This document shows, piece by piece, positions 8,602 to 17,840 of a stretch of DNA of 64,000 bases; the stretch's first letter is position 1; every line of letters starts with the position of its first letter. The translations under genes were made by a program, and so were the position numbers. The notes beneath the pieces are model-generated. The model did no database searches and was not told where the DNA came from. It saw only the letters and a program-made list of their open reading frames with translations. The stretch is from the NCBI GenBank assembly GCA_036558005.1, contig DATBGO010000026.1:1-64000 (forward strand), written 5' to 3'. This DNA comes from DATBGO01 sp036558005 (GTDB lineage: Bacteria; Actinomycetota; Actinomycetes; Streptosporangiales; Streptosporangiaceae).

Positions 8602-11514
8602 GTGGAATTCCGGGTTCTGGGGCCAGTCGAGATCAGGGTGGCCGGCCAGCGGCTTCCTGCCGGGCACGCGCGACAGCGCGCGGTGCTGGCGGTCTTGCTG
8701 CTAGAGCTCAACCGCGTGGTGCCCGCGGAGCAGCTTATCGACCGGGTGTGGGGCGAGGACCCGCCGCCCTCGGGCCGCAACACCCTGTACGTCTACGTGG
8801 CCAAGCTCCGGGCGATCATCGCGGCTGGCGGTGAGCCGGGCGCCGCGCTCGTCCGCCGGCCGGGCGGTTACTCGCTTGAGGCCGATCCTGACCGGGTAGA
8901 CCTCGTCCGGTTCCGCCGCCTGGCGCGCGAGGCCAGCTCGGCTGGTGCGGGCGAGGATGCCGAGGCGCTGCTGCGCGGCGCGCTGGGGCTGTGGCAGGGC
9001 GCGGCGCTTTCCGGGCTGACCAGCCCGTGGCTGGCGGCGATGCGGGAGACCCTGGAGGCGGAACGGACCGCGGCCGTCCTGGACCTGAACGACATCGCGC
9101 TGCGGCGGGGCGCGCACGCGGCGCTGATCGGCGAGCTGACCGGGCAGGCGGCAGCGCATCCCGCGGACGAACGGCTGATCGGGCAGCTGATGCTGGCGCT
9201 GTACCGGACCGGCCGTCAGGCTGACGCACTGCACTGGTTCGACCAGACCAGGCAGCTGCTGGCCGCCGAATTCGGCGCCAGTCCCGGGCCAGAGCTGCGG
9301 GACTTGCACCAGCGGATGCTGCGCAACGACCCGTCGCTGGCCCGCTCCGGGCCGGACGGCGACGGTGCCGCGGCAGATCCGGGCGGGAACAGCCCGCAGC
9401 CGGTCGTGCCCAGGCAGCTGCCTGCGCCGGTCGAGCACTTCGCCGGCCGGGCCGCTGAACTGCGCGTGCTGAACGGCCTGCTGCACCGGGCCGCGCAGGG
9501 CGCCGCGATCGTGATCTCAGCGGTGAGCGGGACCGCCGGGGTCGGCAAGACGGCGCTGGCGGTGCATTGGGCGCACCAGGTGGCTGACCAGTTCCCGGAC
9601 GGGCAGCTGTATGTGAACCTGCGCGGGTTCGATCCGGTGGCGAAGCCCGTCAGGCCGGCCGAGGCGATCCGCGGCCTGCTGCAGGCGCTGGTCAGGCCGG
9701 CCGGCCAGATCCCGGCGGGACCGCAGGCGCAGCAGGACATGTACCGCAGCGTGCTCGCGGCCCGGCGGGTTCTCATCGTCCTCGACAACGCCCGCGACGC
9801 CGCGCAGGTCCGCCCGCTGCTGGCCGGCGGACGGGGCAGCCTGGTGCTGGTGACCAGCCGGAACCAGCTGCTCGGGCTGGCCGCCGCCGATGGCGCCTGG
9901 CCGGTCCGGCTTGACGTGCTCAGCGGCGAGGACGCGCGTGCGCTGCTGCGCCGCCGGCTGGGCGCGGCCCGGCTCGCGGCCGAGCCCGGCGCGGTGGACG
10001 AGCTGATCGAGCTGTGCGCGCGGCTGCCGCTGGCGCTGTCGATCGCGGCCGCCCGTGGCTGCGCCCATCCGGCGTTCCCGCTGGCGGCGCTCGCCGCTGA
10101 GCTGCAGGACGTGGCCCAGCGGCTGGACGCGCTGGACGGCGGCGACCCGGCCGCCAGCGTCCGGGCGGTGCTCTCCTGGTCCGCCCGCAGCCTGACCGGG
10201 CCGGCCGCGCGGATGTTCCGGCTGCTGGCCGTGCATCCGGGACCAGATTTCTCGGTCCCGGCCGCGGCCAGCCTGGCCGGGCTGCCAGCGGGGCGGGCAC
10301 GCCTGCTGCTCGGCGAGCTGGCCGACGCGAACCTGCTCACCGAGCACGCGCCGGGCCGGTTCAGCTTCCACGACCTGCTGCGCGGCTACGCGGGCGAGCA
10401 GGCCAACGCGCTGGACAGCGAGACAGGCCGGCTGGACGCGCTGCACCGGCTGGCCGACTACTACCTGCACGCCGCGCACCGCGCGGAGCGCCTGCTGTAC
10501 CCGGATCACCCCAGGCCCGCGCTGGAGGATCCCCGCCCCGGGGTGACAACCGACGACAGCGCTGGCAGCTATGCCACGGCGCTGGCCTGGTTCGACGCCG
10601 AGCACCGGGTGCTCGTCGCGGTGGTCGCCGCAGCCGCCGACCATCGATTCGACACCCAGGCCTGGCAGCTCGCCTGGGTGCTGGACACGTTCTTCGAGCT
10701 CCGTGCGGCCTGGCGTGACTGGGAGGCCACCCAGCGCACCGCGCTGGCCGCCGCCCGGCGGCTGGGCAACAGGTTCGCCGAGTTCCACGCAGCCCGCGGG
10801 GCCGCGAGTGCGCAGCTCCATCTGGGCCGTTACCCGGACGCACTCAGCCTGCTGAGCCGGGCCCTGCGGCTGAGCGAGGAAGACGGCGACCTGGGGATGC
10901 AAGCGCGCATCCATATGGATATGTGCCGGGTGTTCGAGGCCGAGGAGCGATACCCCGAAGCGCTCCGCTACAGCCGGGACGGCCTGCGGCTCGCCAGGCA
11001 AGCAGGTGCTGAGGCGAAGCGGGTCGAGGCTGATGCCCTCAACTTCGTCGGCTGGTACCTGGCCCAGCTCGGCAGGTTCGGGGAGGCGCTCGAATGCTGC
11101 CAGCAGGCCCTGATCATGCACCACTTCGGTGACAAGAACAAGGAACCCCACAGTCTCGACAGCCTGGCCTGCGTGCACAGAGGGCTCGGCCGTTACGCCG
11201 CGGCCGCTGAGTGTTACCGGCGCGCGGTCGAGCTTTTCGCCGGGCTCGGCAAAGAATGGGAGGTGGCCAGGACGCTGGCCAAAGCCGCTGAGGTCCACCA
11301 GGAGGCCGATGACCTGCCGGCCGCCATCATCGCCTGGACCCGGGCGCTGGCCATCTTCGAGCGGCTGCACCAGCCCGAGGCCGAGCAGGTCCGGGCCAGG
11401 CTGGCCGAATGTGCGCCCCCGGCGGCCAGGCAGTCCGGTGATCCGGTCCAGCTGCGCGGCGGCGGCGGGTCAGTTGTGCAGTGGCGGCGCGCACCTGGCG
11501 GGCATCCTCGATAG
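8602..11514 (+). CDS. SARP-type transcriptional regulator: OmpR-like wHTH, BTAD, NB-ARC and TPR domains
   Basis: The 970-residue protein begins at GTG 8602 behind GGGAGCAGGA. It has a winged-helix DNA-binding domain at residues 1-95 (VEFRVLGPVEIRV, SGRNTLYVYVAKLRAII) and a bacterial transcriptional activation domain at about 100-245 (DRVDLVRFRRLAREA, LYRTGRQADALHWF). An NB-ARC STAND ATPase follows, with P-loop GTAGVGKTAL at about 309-318 and LIVLDNARDA as Walker B. Several tetratricopeptide repeats lie beyond residue 700. This is the AfsR/SARP large-regulator architecture. No biosynthetic cluster adjoins it, so the target is unknown. It probably acts as an ATP-dependent oligomerising activator. 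Confidence 0.93.
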   Translation: MEFRVLGPVEIRVAGQRLPAGHARQRAVLAVLLLELNRVVPAEQLIDRVWGEDPPPSGRNTLYVYVAKLRAIIAAGGEPGAALVRRPGGYSLEADPDRVDLVRFRRLAREASSAGAGEDAEALLRGALGLWQGAALSGLTSPWLAAMRETLEAERTAAVLDLNDIALRRGAHAALIGELTGQAAAHPADERLIGQLMLALYRTGRQADALHWFDQTRQLLAAEFGASPGPELRDLHQRMLRNDPSLARSGPDGDGAAADPGGNSPQPVVPRQLPAPVEHFAGRAAELRVLNGLLHRAAQGAAIVISAVSGTAGVGKTALAVHWAHQVADQFPDGQLYVNLRGFDPVAKPVRPAEAIRGLLQALVRPAGQIPAGPQAQQDMYRSVLAARRVLIVLDNARDAAQVRPLLAGGRGSLVLVTSRNQLLGLAAADGAWPVRLDVLSGEDARALLRRRLGAARLAAEPGAVDELIELCARLPLALSIAAARGCAHPAFPLAALAAELQDVAQRLDALDGGDPAASVRAVLSWSARSLTGPAARMFRLLAVHPGPDFSVPAAASLAGLPAGRARLLLGELADANLLTEHAPGRFSFHDLLRGYAGEQANALDSETGRLDALHRLADYYLHAAHRAERLLYPDHPRPALEDPRPGVTTDDSAGSYATALAWFDAEHRVLVAVVAAAADHRFDTQAWQLAWVLDTFFELRAAWRDWEATQRTALAAARRLGNRFAEFHAARGAASAQLHLGRYPDALSLLSRALRLSEEDGDLGMQARIHMDMCRVFEAEERYPEALRYSRDGLRLARQAGAEAKRVEADALNFVGWYLAQLGRFGEALECCQQALIMHHFGDKNKEPHSLDSLACVHRGLGRYAAAAECYRRAVELFAGLGKEWEVARTLAKAAEVHQEADDLPAAIIAWTRALAIFERLHQPEAEQVRARLAECAPPAARQSGDPVQLRGGGGSVVQWRRAPGGHPR

Positions 11515-11637
11515 GCTCCAGAGGGAGGGGCCGGAAGGTCGCCCGAAACCAGAGCCCGTGAGGGCGTCAATCACACCAGGCCGCCCTGGGCCGGCTTGAG
11601 GGAGCCAGGCCGCGCGGCATCGCGAGGAGTGCGTGCA

Positions 11638-14328
11638 GTGCCGAAGCTCGTTTACGACTTCACCGAGGGCAACAAGGACCTGAAGGATCTGCTGGGCGGC
11701 AAGGGCGCCAACCTGGCCGAGATGACCAATCTCGGCCTGCCGGTACCTCCGGGCTTCATCATCACCACCGACGCCTGCCGTTATTACCTGGAGCAGAAAC
11801 AACTTCCCGAGGGCCTGGCCGGCGAGGTCAGCGGGCACCTGGCGGCGCTGGAAGAGAAGATGGGCAGGCGACTGGGCGACCACGACGACCCGCTGCTGGT
11901 CAGCGTGCGGTCCGGGGCCAAGTTCTCGATGCCCGGCATGATGGAGACCGTCCTGAACATCGGGCTGTCCGATGAATCGGTGCAGGGGCTGGCCAAGCAG
12001 GCCGGCAGCGAGCGGTTCGCCTGGGACTCCTACCGGCGGCTGATCCAGATGTTCGGCAAGACCGTGCTCGGCATCGAGGGCGAGGCGTTCGAGCACGCCA
12101 TCGACTCGGCGAAAAAGGCCAAGGGCACCAGCAACGACCTGGACCTGGACGCGGGCGACCTGCGCGGGCTGGTCGCCACGTTCAAGGACATCGTGCGCGA
12201 GCACTCGGGCCGCGACTTCCCGCAGGATCCCAGGGACCAGATGGACCTGGCGGTCGAGGCGGTGTTCAACTCATGGAACGCCGACCGGGCCATCCTGTAC
12301 CGGCGGCAGGAGCGGATTCCCGCTGACCTGGGCACCGCCGTCAACATCGTGGCGATGGTGTTCGGCAACCTCGGCATGGACTCGGGCACCGGCGTGGCGT
12401 TCACCCGCGACCCGGGCAGCGGCCAGCAGGGCGTCTACGGCGACTACCTGCAGAACGCCCAGGGCGAGGACGTGGTGGCCGGCATCCGCAACACGGTGCC
12501 GCTGCAGGACCTGGAGCAGATCGACGCCGCGTCCTACGGCCAGCTCATGGAGATCATGAGCACGCTGGAGAACCACTACAAGGACCTGTGCGACATCGAG
12601 TTCACGATCGAGCGCGGCAAGCTGTGGATGCTGCAGACCCGGGTCGGCAAGCGGACCGCGGCCGCCGCCTTCCGGATCGCGATCCAGCTGGTCGAGCAGG
12701 GCCTGATCGTCATGGATGAGGCGCTGACCCGGGTCACCGGCAGCCAGCTCGCCCAGCTGATGTTCCCCCGGTTCGACGCCAGCGGCAGCGTCCGGCAGAT
12801 CACCAGGGGAGTGAGCGCGTCTCCGGGTGCCGCGGTCGGCAGGGCGGTGTTCGACTCCGGCCGCGCGGTCGAGCAGGCAGCGGCCGGCCAGGACGTCATC
12901 CTGGTGCGGCGCGAGACCAACCCGGACGACCTGCACGGGATGATCGCCGCCCGCGGCATCCTGACCAGCCGCGGCGGCAAGACCAGCCACGCCGCGGTGG
13001 TCGCCCGCGGGATGGGCAAGACCTGCGTCTGCGGCGCCGACGAGCTGGAAGTCGACCTGGCCGGGCGCAAGTTCTCCGGTCCTGGCGGGCTGACCGTCAG
13101 CGAAGGCGACGTGATCTCGATCGACGGCACCTCTGGCGCGGTCTACCTCGGCCAGGTCGACGTCGTTCCTTCGCCGGTGGTCGAGTATTTCGAAGGCGGC
13201 CTCGCCCCGCAGTCCGACGAGCTGGTCAGTGCCGTGGACCAGCTCATGGGGCACGCTGACGCGCGGCGGCGGCTGAAGGTGCGGACGAACTCCGACACCG
13301 GCGAGGACTCCGCCCGCGCGGTCCGGTTCGGCGCCGAGGGCATCGGCCTGACCAGGACCGAGCACATGTTCCTCGGCGAGCGCCGGCAGCTGGTCGAGCG
13401 GCTGATCCTGGCCGAGGACGAGCAGACCAGGCAGGCGGCGCTGGACGCGCTGGAGCCGCTGCAGCGCGGCGACTTCGTGGAGATCTTCACCGCCATGGAC
13501 GGCCTGCCGGTCACCATCCGGCTGCTGGACCCGCCGCTGCACGAGTTCCTGCCCGACCTGACCGAGCTGTCGGTCAAGATCGCGCTGGCCGGGGACGCGG
13601 CGACGGAGAAGGACCGCAAGCTGCTGGACGCGGTCCGGCGGCTGCACGAGCAGAACCCGATGCTCGGGCTGCGCGGCGTCCGCCTGGGCCTGGTCATCCC
13701 CGGCCTGTACGAGATGCAGGTCCGCGCCATCGCCCAGGCCGCCGCCGACCGGGTCGCGGCCGGCGGTGACCCGCGCCCGGAGATCATGATCCCGCTGGTC
13801 GGCGCCGTGCAGGAGCTGGAGGCCGCGCGCGAGGAGACCGAACAGGTGCTGGCCGACGTCGCCGCGCGCACCGGGACCAGCGTGCACACGCTGATCGGCA
13901 CGATGATCGAGGTCCCCCGGGCCGCGCTGACGGCCGGGCAGATCGCACAGGCCGCGGAGTTCTTCTCGTTCGGCACCAATGACCTCACCCAGATGGGCTG
14001 GGGCTTCTCCCGTGACGACGTGGAGGGCTCGTTCTTCAGCCGGTACATCGAGCTCGGCGTGTTCGGCGTCTCGCCGTTCGAGACCCTGGACGCCGACGGC
14101 GTCGGCCGGCTGGTCAGGATCGCCGTCGAAGAGGGCCGGGCCACCCGCCCGGACCTGAAGATCGGCATCTGCGGCGAGCATGGCGGCGACCCCGAGTCGG
14201 TGCACTTCTTCCACCAGGCTGGCCTCGACTACGTCTCGTGCTCGCCGTTCCGGGTGCCCGTCGCCCGGCTCGAAGCGGGCCGGGCCGCGGTGGCGGAGGC
14301 TCAGGCCGGGACCAGCGACAGCCGCTGA
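11638..14328 (+). CDS. ppdK: Pyruvate, phosphate dikinase
   Basis: The 896-residue enzyme interconverts pyruvate + ATP + Pi and phosphoenolpyruvate + AMP + PPi. The N-terminal nucleotide-binding part begins KLVYDFTEGNKDLKDLLGGK. The phosphohistidine domain carries SRGGKTSHAAVVARG with the swivelling His at about residue 451. The C-terminal TIM barrel ends with the catalytic Cys in GICGEHGGDP at about 845. Length matches the family (about 880). I chose the GTG at 11638 because GAGGAG lies 8 bases upstream; an in-frame GTG at 11629 is too close to that site. It is followed at once by dgt. Confidence 0.97.
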   Translation: MPKLVYDFTEGNKDLKDLLGGKGANLAEMTNLGLPVPPGFIITTDACRYYLEQKQLPEGLAGEVSGHLAALEEKMGRRLGDHDDPLLVSVRSGAKFSMPGMMETVLNIGLSDESVQGLAKQAGSERFAWDSYRRLIQMFGKTVLGIEGEAFEHAIDSAKKAKGTSNDLDLDAGDLRGLVATFKDIVREHSGRDFPQDPRDQMDLAVEAVFNSWNADRAILYRRQERIPADLGTAVNIVAMVFGNLGMDSGTGVAFTRDPGSGQQGVYGDYLQNAQGEDVVAGIRNTVPLQDLEQIDAASYGQLMEIMSTLENHYKDLCDIEFTIERGKLWMLQTRVGKRTAAAAFRIAIQLVEQGLIVMDEALTRVTGSQLAQLMFPRFDASGSVRQITRGVSASPGAAVGRAVFDSGRAVEQAAAGQDVILVRRETNPDDLHGMIAARGILTSRGGKTSHAAVVARGMGKTCVCGADELEVDLAGRKFSGPGGLTVSEGDVISIDGTSGAVYLGQVDVVPSPVVEYFEGGLAPQSDELVSAVDQLMGHADARRRLKVRTNSDTGEDSARAVRFGAEGIGLTRTEHMFLGERRQLVERLILAEDEQTRQAALDALEPLQRGDFVEIFTAMDGLPVTIRLLDPPLHEFLPDLTELSVKIALAGDAATEKDRKLLDAVRRLHEQNPMLGLRGVRLGLVIPGLYEMQVRAIAQAAADRVAAGGDPRPEIMIPLVGAVQELEAAREETEQVLADVAARTGTSVHTLIGTMIEVPRAALTAGQIAQAAEFFSFGTNDLTQMGWGFSRDDVEGSFFSRYIELGVFGVSPFETLDADGVGRLVRIAVEEGRATRPDLKIGICGEHGGDPESVHFFHQAGLDYVSCSPFRVPVARLEAGRAAVAEAQAGTSDSR

Positions 14329-14347
14329 TGCCCGGTCTCGCGGGCCG

Positions 14348-15640
14348 GTGACCAGCGGCTACGACAGCCATGCTCAGGCACGCATCGTGCCAGAGCAGGG
14401 CAGCCGGCACCCGTGGCGCGGTGAGTTCGAGCGGGACCGCGCCCGGGTGCTGCACAGCTCGGCGCTGCGCAGGCTGGCGGCCAAGACGCAAGTGCTCGAG
14501 GTCGGCTCCGGCGACTTCCCGCGGACCAGGCTCACCCACTCGCTGGAGTGCGCCCAGATCGGGCGGGAGTTCGGCGCGGTGCTCGGCTGCGATCCCGACC
14601 TGGTCGACGCCGCCTGCCTCGCGCACGATCTGGGGCATCCGCCGTTCGGCCACAACGGCGAGCAGGCGCTGGCCAGCCTGGCGGCCGGGTGCGGCGGGTT
14701 CGAGGGAAACGCGCAGAGCTTCCGGCTGCTGACCCGGCTGGAGGCGAAGGTGCCCGGGGCCGGACTGAACCTGACCAGGGCGGCGCTGGACGCCACCTTG
14801 AAATACCCGTGGGGCGCCGGGTCCGGCCAGGCCAAGTTCGGCTACTACGAGGACGACGCCACGGCGCTGCGCTGGATCAGGGAAGGCGCGCCGGACGGCA
14901 GGCCCTGCCTGGAGGCCCAGGTCATGGACTGGGCCGACGACGTCGCCTACTCCGTGCACGACCTGGAAGACGGCCTGCAGACCGGCATGATCACGCTGCC
15001 CGCGCTGCGGGACCCGGCCGGGCGGCGGGCGGTCGCCGAGCTCACCCTGGCCAGCTACTGCCCGCCTGACTGGGTGAGCCTGGATGAGCTGTGCGAGGTG
15101 TTCGCCGGCCTGCTCAGGCTGCCCGCCTGGCCGGCCGAGTTCGACGGCGGCCCCATGTCGCTGGCCGCGGTCAAGCACCTGACCAGCGAGCTGATCAGCC
15201 GGTTCTGCGACGCGGCGCAGGACGCGACGCTGGCCGCGGCCGGCCGGGAGCCGGGCGGCACTGCGCTGCCCGGCGGCAGCGCTGCGCCCGGCGGCGCGCC
15301 GGGGCGGCCCGCCCGCGGCCGGGCCCGGCTGACCAGGTACGCGGCCGACCTGGTGGTGCCGCGCCGGCAGCGGCTCGAGTGCGCGCTGCTCAAGGGGGTC
15401 ACCGCGCACTACGTGATGAGCCGGGACGGGGTCGCCGCCACCCAGGCCCGGCAGCGCGAGCTGATCAGCGAGCTCGCTGCCGCGCTGCAGGCAGCGGCGC
15501 CGGACACGCTGGACCCGGTGCTGCGGCCCGCCTGGGCCGCGGCCGGCTCGCCGGCCGGGCAGCTGCGGGTGGTGATCGATCAGGTCGCCTCGCTGACCGA
15601 CACCTCAGCCATTGCCTGGCACCAGCGGCTGTGCCAGTGA
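14348..15640 (+). CDS. dgt: Deoxyguanosinetriphosphate triphosphohydrolase-like HD-domain protein
   Basis: The 430-residue protein has the HD-superfamily metal motifs: RLTHSLE, then AHDLGHPPFGHNGE with the HD doublet at residues 93-94, and MDWADDVAYSVHDLED. The family hydrolyses dNTPs to deoxynucleoside plus tripolyphosphate and so controls dNTP pools. A Gly/Pro/Ala-rich low-complexity stretch (PGGSAAPGGAPGRPARGR) at about 305-322 interrupts the conserved domain and may be a flexible loop. The GTG start is 19 bases after ppdK and lacks a strong ribosome site. The dgt-dnaG neighbourhood is usual in actinomycetes. Confidence 0.92.
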   Translation: MTSGYDSHAQARIVPEQGSRHPWRGEFERDRARVLHSSALRRLAAKTQVLEVGSGDFPRTRLTHSLECAQIGREFGAVLGCDPDLVDAACLAHDLGHPPFGHNGEQALASLAAGCGGFEGNAQSFRLLTRLEAKVPGAGLNLTRAALDATLKYPWGAGSGQAKFGYYEDDATALRWIREGAPDGRPCLEAQVMDWADDVAYSVHDLEDGLQTGMITLPALRDPAGRRAVAELTLASYCPPDWVSLDELCEVFAGLLRLPAWPAEFDGGPMSLAAVKHLTSELISRFCDAAQDATLAAAGREPGGTALPGGSAAPGGAPGRPARGRARLTRYAADLVVPRRQRLECALLKGVTAHYVMSRDGVAATQARQRELISELAAALQAAAPDTLDPVLRPAWAAAGSPAGQLRVVIDQVASLTDTSAIAWHQRLCQ

Positions 15641-15691
15641 AAGCATGGATCTTCGTCGCCTGAACCGCCTTCGTCGCTTGAGGAGCAGTCC

Positions 15692-16918
15692 ATGCCTGGC
15701 AAACCTGCCTACGTGATAGCCGGAGCGAGCCTGGCGGGCGCCAAGGCCGCGCAGACGCTGCGGGAAGAGGGGTTCGACGGCTCGGTCGTGCTGATCGGCA
15801 GCGAGGAGCTGGCGCCCTACGAGCGGCCGCCGCTGTCCAAGGGCTTCCTGCTGGGCAAGGAGGAGGCTGACTCGGCCTACGTGCACGAGGAGGGCTGGTA
15901 CGCCGCCAACGACGTTGACCTGCGGCTCGGTGTCACCGTCCGGGCCATCGACCGGGACGCGCGGCAGCTGACGCTGTCCGCTGGCGACCCGGTCAGCTAC
16001 GACAAGCTGCTGATCACGACCGGCGCGTCGGCGCGCAGGCTCGCGGTTCCCGGCGGCGGCCTGGACGGGGTGCTGTACCTGCGGTCGCTGGCCGACTCCC
16101 AGCAGCTCAAGACGGCGCTGTCGGGCGGCGGCCGGGTCGTCATCGCCGGCGCTGGCTGGATCGGGCTGGAAACCGCCGCCGCCGCCCGGGAGTACGGCTG
16201 CGAGGTCACCATCGTCGAGCCGGAGTCAGGCGCGCTGTACCGGTCGGTCGGGCCTGAGCTCGGCGAGGTATTCGCCGGCCTGCACCGCAGTCACGGGGTG
16301 GTGTTCCGGTTCGGCGAGGGAGTGGCCGAGATCCGGGGCAGCGGCGGCAAGGTCACCGGCGTGGTCACCTCCGCCGACGAGGAGCTGCCCGCCGACCTGG
16401 TGATCGCCGCGATCGGGGTGGTGCCGAACGACGCGCTGGCGGCGGCGGCCGGGCTGGACACCGACAACGGGATCGTGGCCGACGAGGCGCTGCGCACGAG
16501 TGACCCGGGCATCTTCGCGGCCGGCGACGTGGCGAACGCGTTCAACCCGCTGCTCGGCCGCCGGATCAGGGTCGAGCACTGGGGGAACGCGCTGGCCGGC
16601 GGCCCGGCCGCGGCCAGGTCCATGCTCGGCAGGGACGTCTCCTATGACCTGGTGCCTTACTTCTTCAGCGACCAGTACGACCTGGGCATGGAGGCCGCCG
16701 GGCTGCCCGAGCCAGGCAACTACGACCAGGTCGCCTACCGCGGCGACCCGGAGACGCTGGAGTTCATCGCGTTCTGGCTCAGCGACGGCGCGGTGGTGGC
16801 CGGGATGAACATCAACGTCTGGGACGTCAACGACGACATCCAGGCCCTCATCCGCGCGGGCGACAGCGTCGACATCAGCCGCCTGGAGGACCCGGACGTG
16901 CCGCTCACCGAGCTGTGA
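15692..16918 (+). CDS. Ferredoxin/rubredoxin reductase-type FAD-dependent NAD(P)H oxidoreductase
   Basis: The 408-residue flavoprotein starts at ATG behind GAGGAGCAGTCC. An N-terminal FAD-binding motif is present (YVIAGASLAGAKAAQTLREE), then APYERPPLSKGFL, typical of ferredoxin reductases of oxygenase systems. The NAD(P) motif is VIAGAGWIGLETAAAAREYG near residue 150, and the second FAD motif is GIFAAGDVANAFNPLLGR. The C-terminal reductase domain contains FSDQYDLGMEAAGLP. It passes electrons from NAD(P)H to a small iron-sulfur protein. No ferredoxin or P450 gene adjoins it, so its partner is unknown. Confidence 0.92.
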   Translation: MPGKPAYVIAGASLAGAKAAQTLREEGFDGSVVLIGSEELAPYERPPLSKGFLLGKEEADSAYVHEEGWYAANDVDLRLGVTVRAIDRDARQLTLSAGDPVSYDKLLITTGASARRLAVPGGGLDGVLYLRSLADSQQLKTALSGGGRVVIAGAGWIGLETAAAAREYGCEVTIVEPESGALYRSVGPELGEVFAGLHRSHGVVFRFGEGVAEIRGSGGKVTGVVTSADEELPADLVIAAIGVVPNDALAAAAGLDTDNGIVADEALRTSDPGIFAAGDVANAFNPLLGRRIRVEHWGNALAGGPAAARSMLGRDVSYDLVPYFFSDQYDLGMEAAGLPEPGNYDQVAYRGDPETLEFIAFWLSDGAVVAGMNINVWDVNDDIQALIRAGDSVDISRLEDPDVPLTEL

Positions 16919-16940
16919 TCCCCCGTTCCGCGCCGTCACT

Positions 16941-16978
16941 AGCGGCATGATCGTGGTGACTGGTCAGTAAATGCCGCT
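16941..16978. terminator. Possible bidirectional hairpin between convergent genes
   Basis: Perfect 8-base arms AGCGGCAT and ATGCCGCT are separated by 22 bases. They lie between the ends of the flavoprotein gene (plus strand) and the HAD phosphatase gene (minus strand). There is no T-run, and the long loop makes this a weak candidate. Confidence 0.35.
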
Positions 16979-16992
16979 GACGAACAACCAGA

Positions 16993-17727
16993 TCAAGGAG
17001 TCTGACTTGGCCGCAGCGGGGCGGGCGCCAGGATCTCGGTGAGCAACCGGGCGGTGTCGGTCAGGTCGGGCAGCACGCAGTGCGCCCCCGCCGCGGCGAG
17101 CTGGTCCGTGTCGTACTCGCCGGTGGCCACCGCGATCACCCGGGCGCCGGTGGCCAGCGCCGCCTCGACATCCAGCGGGGTGTCGCCGATCAGCACCGTC
17201 GCCTGGCCGCTGAAATCGGCGCCGTAGCCGCGGGCGGCGGCCAGCCGGGCGGCCGGGACCAGCTGGGCGCGGTCCTCGTGCAGGTCGCCGTAGGCGCCCG
17301 CGTCCAGGTCCAGCTGGCCGAGCAGGCCGAGCGCGCCGAGCTTGACCTCGGCCAGCCGCCTGATGTTGCCGGTCAGCAGCGACTGCACCACCAGGGTCCC
17401 TGGCCCGGCCAGGCCCGCCACCGCGGCCAGCGCCTCGGCCGCGCCGGGCAGCACCTGGCCGCGCTCGCGCAGCAGGCCGGCCATCTCATCGGCGCGCGCG
17501 GCCATGGTCGCCTGGAACGCGGGGACGAGCGCGCGCGGGTCGGGCAGCCCGGCGGCGGTCAGCACCTCCAGCGCGATCGCGCTGTCCGTCCGGCCCGACA
17601 GCGTGCCCGTCCGCGGCGCCGCGCCGCCGAACATCTCGCGGAACGCCATCTCGTACAGCACCCGGCCCACCCGGGCCGGGTTGATCAGCGTGTAGTCGAC
17701 ATCCCAGAGCACGAGAATGCTGGCCAC
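16993..17727 (-). CDS. HAD-superfamily hydrolase (phosphatase)
   Basis: The 244-residue protein starts at GTG 17727 with SILVLWDVDYTLINP, the HAD motif I DxDxT. Motif II is QSLLTGN, a Lys region follows in LAEVKLGALGL, and the acidic motif IV is VLIGDTPLDVEAALATGA. A helical cap lies between motifs I and II. This is a phosphoglycolate-phosphatase-like architecture; the true substrate is unknown. It is transcribed divergently from dnaG across 113 bases. An upstream in-frame extension is Arg-rich and reads as non-coding. Confidence 0.88.
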   Translation of the reverse strand: MASILVLWDVDYTLINPARVGRVLYEMAFREMFGGAAPRTGTLSGRTDSAIALEVLTAAGLPDPRALVPAFQATMAARADEMAGLLRERGQVLPGAAEALAAVAGLAGPGTLVVQSLLTGNIRRLAEVKLGALGLLGQLDLDAGAYGDLHEDRAQLVPAARLAAARGYGADFSGQATVLIGDTPLDVEAALATGARVIAVATGEYDTDQLAAAGAHCVLPDLTDTARLLTEILAPAPLRPSQTP

Positions 17728-17840
17728 GGCCCGGAGGCTATCAGCTGCCGGCAACTGGTCCGTGGCTGGCACCGGCCGCGGGTGACGGCGGCGGGGACTA
17801 GACTCGCCGCGACGACAACAGGAGCGGGCAGGGGGCGGGC

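Noticed and set aside
12271..14214. A 647-codon open frame antisense to ppdK, and similar long antisense frames across the window
   Set aside because: High GC with strong third-position bias leaves complementary frames open. Their translations are Arg/Ala/His-rich without domain signatures, and ppdK on the other strand has complete catalytic motifs.
8500..16918. Biosynthetic gene cluster suggested by the SARP regulator and flavoprotein
   Set aside because: The genes around it are ppdK, dgt and dnaG. No core synthase, tailoring set or resistance gene is present.
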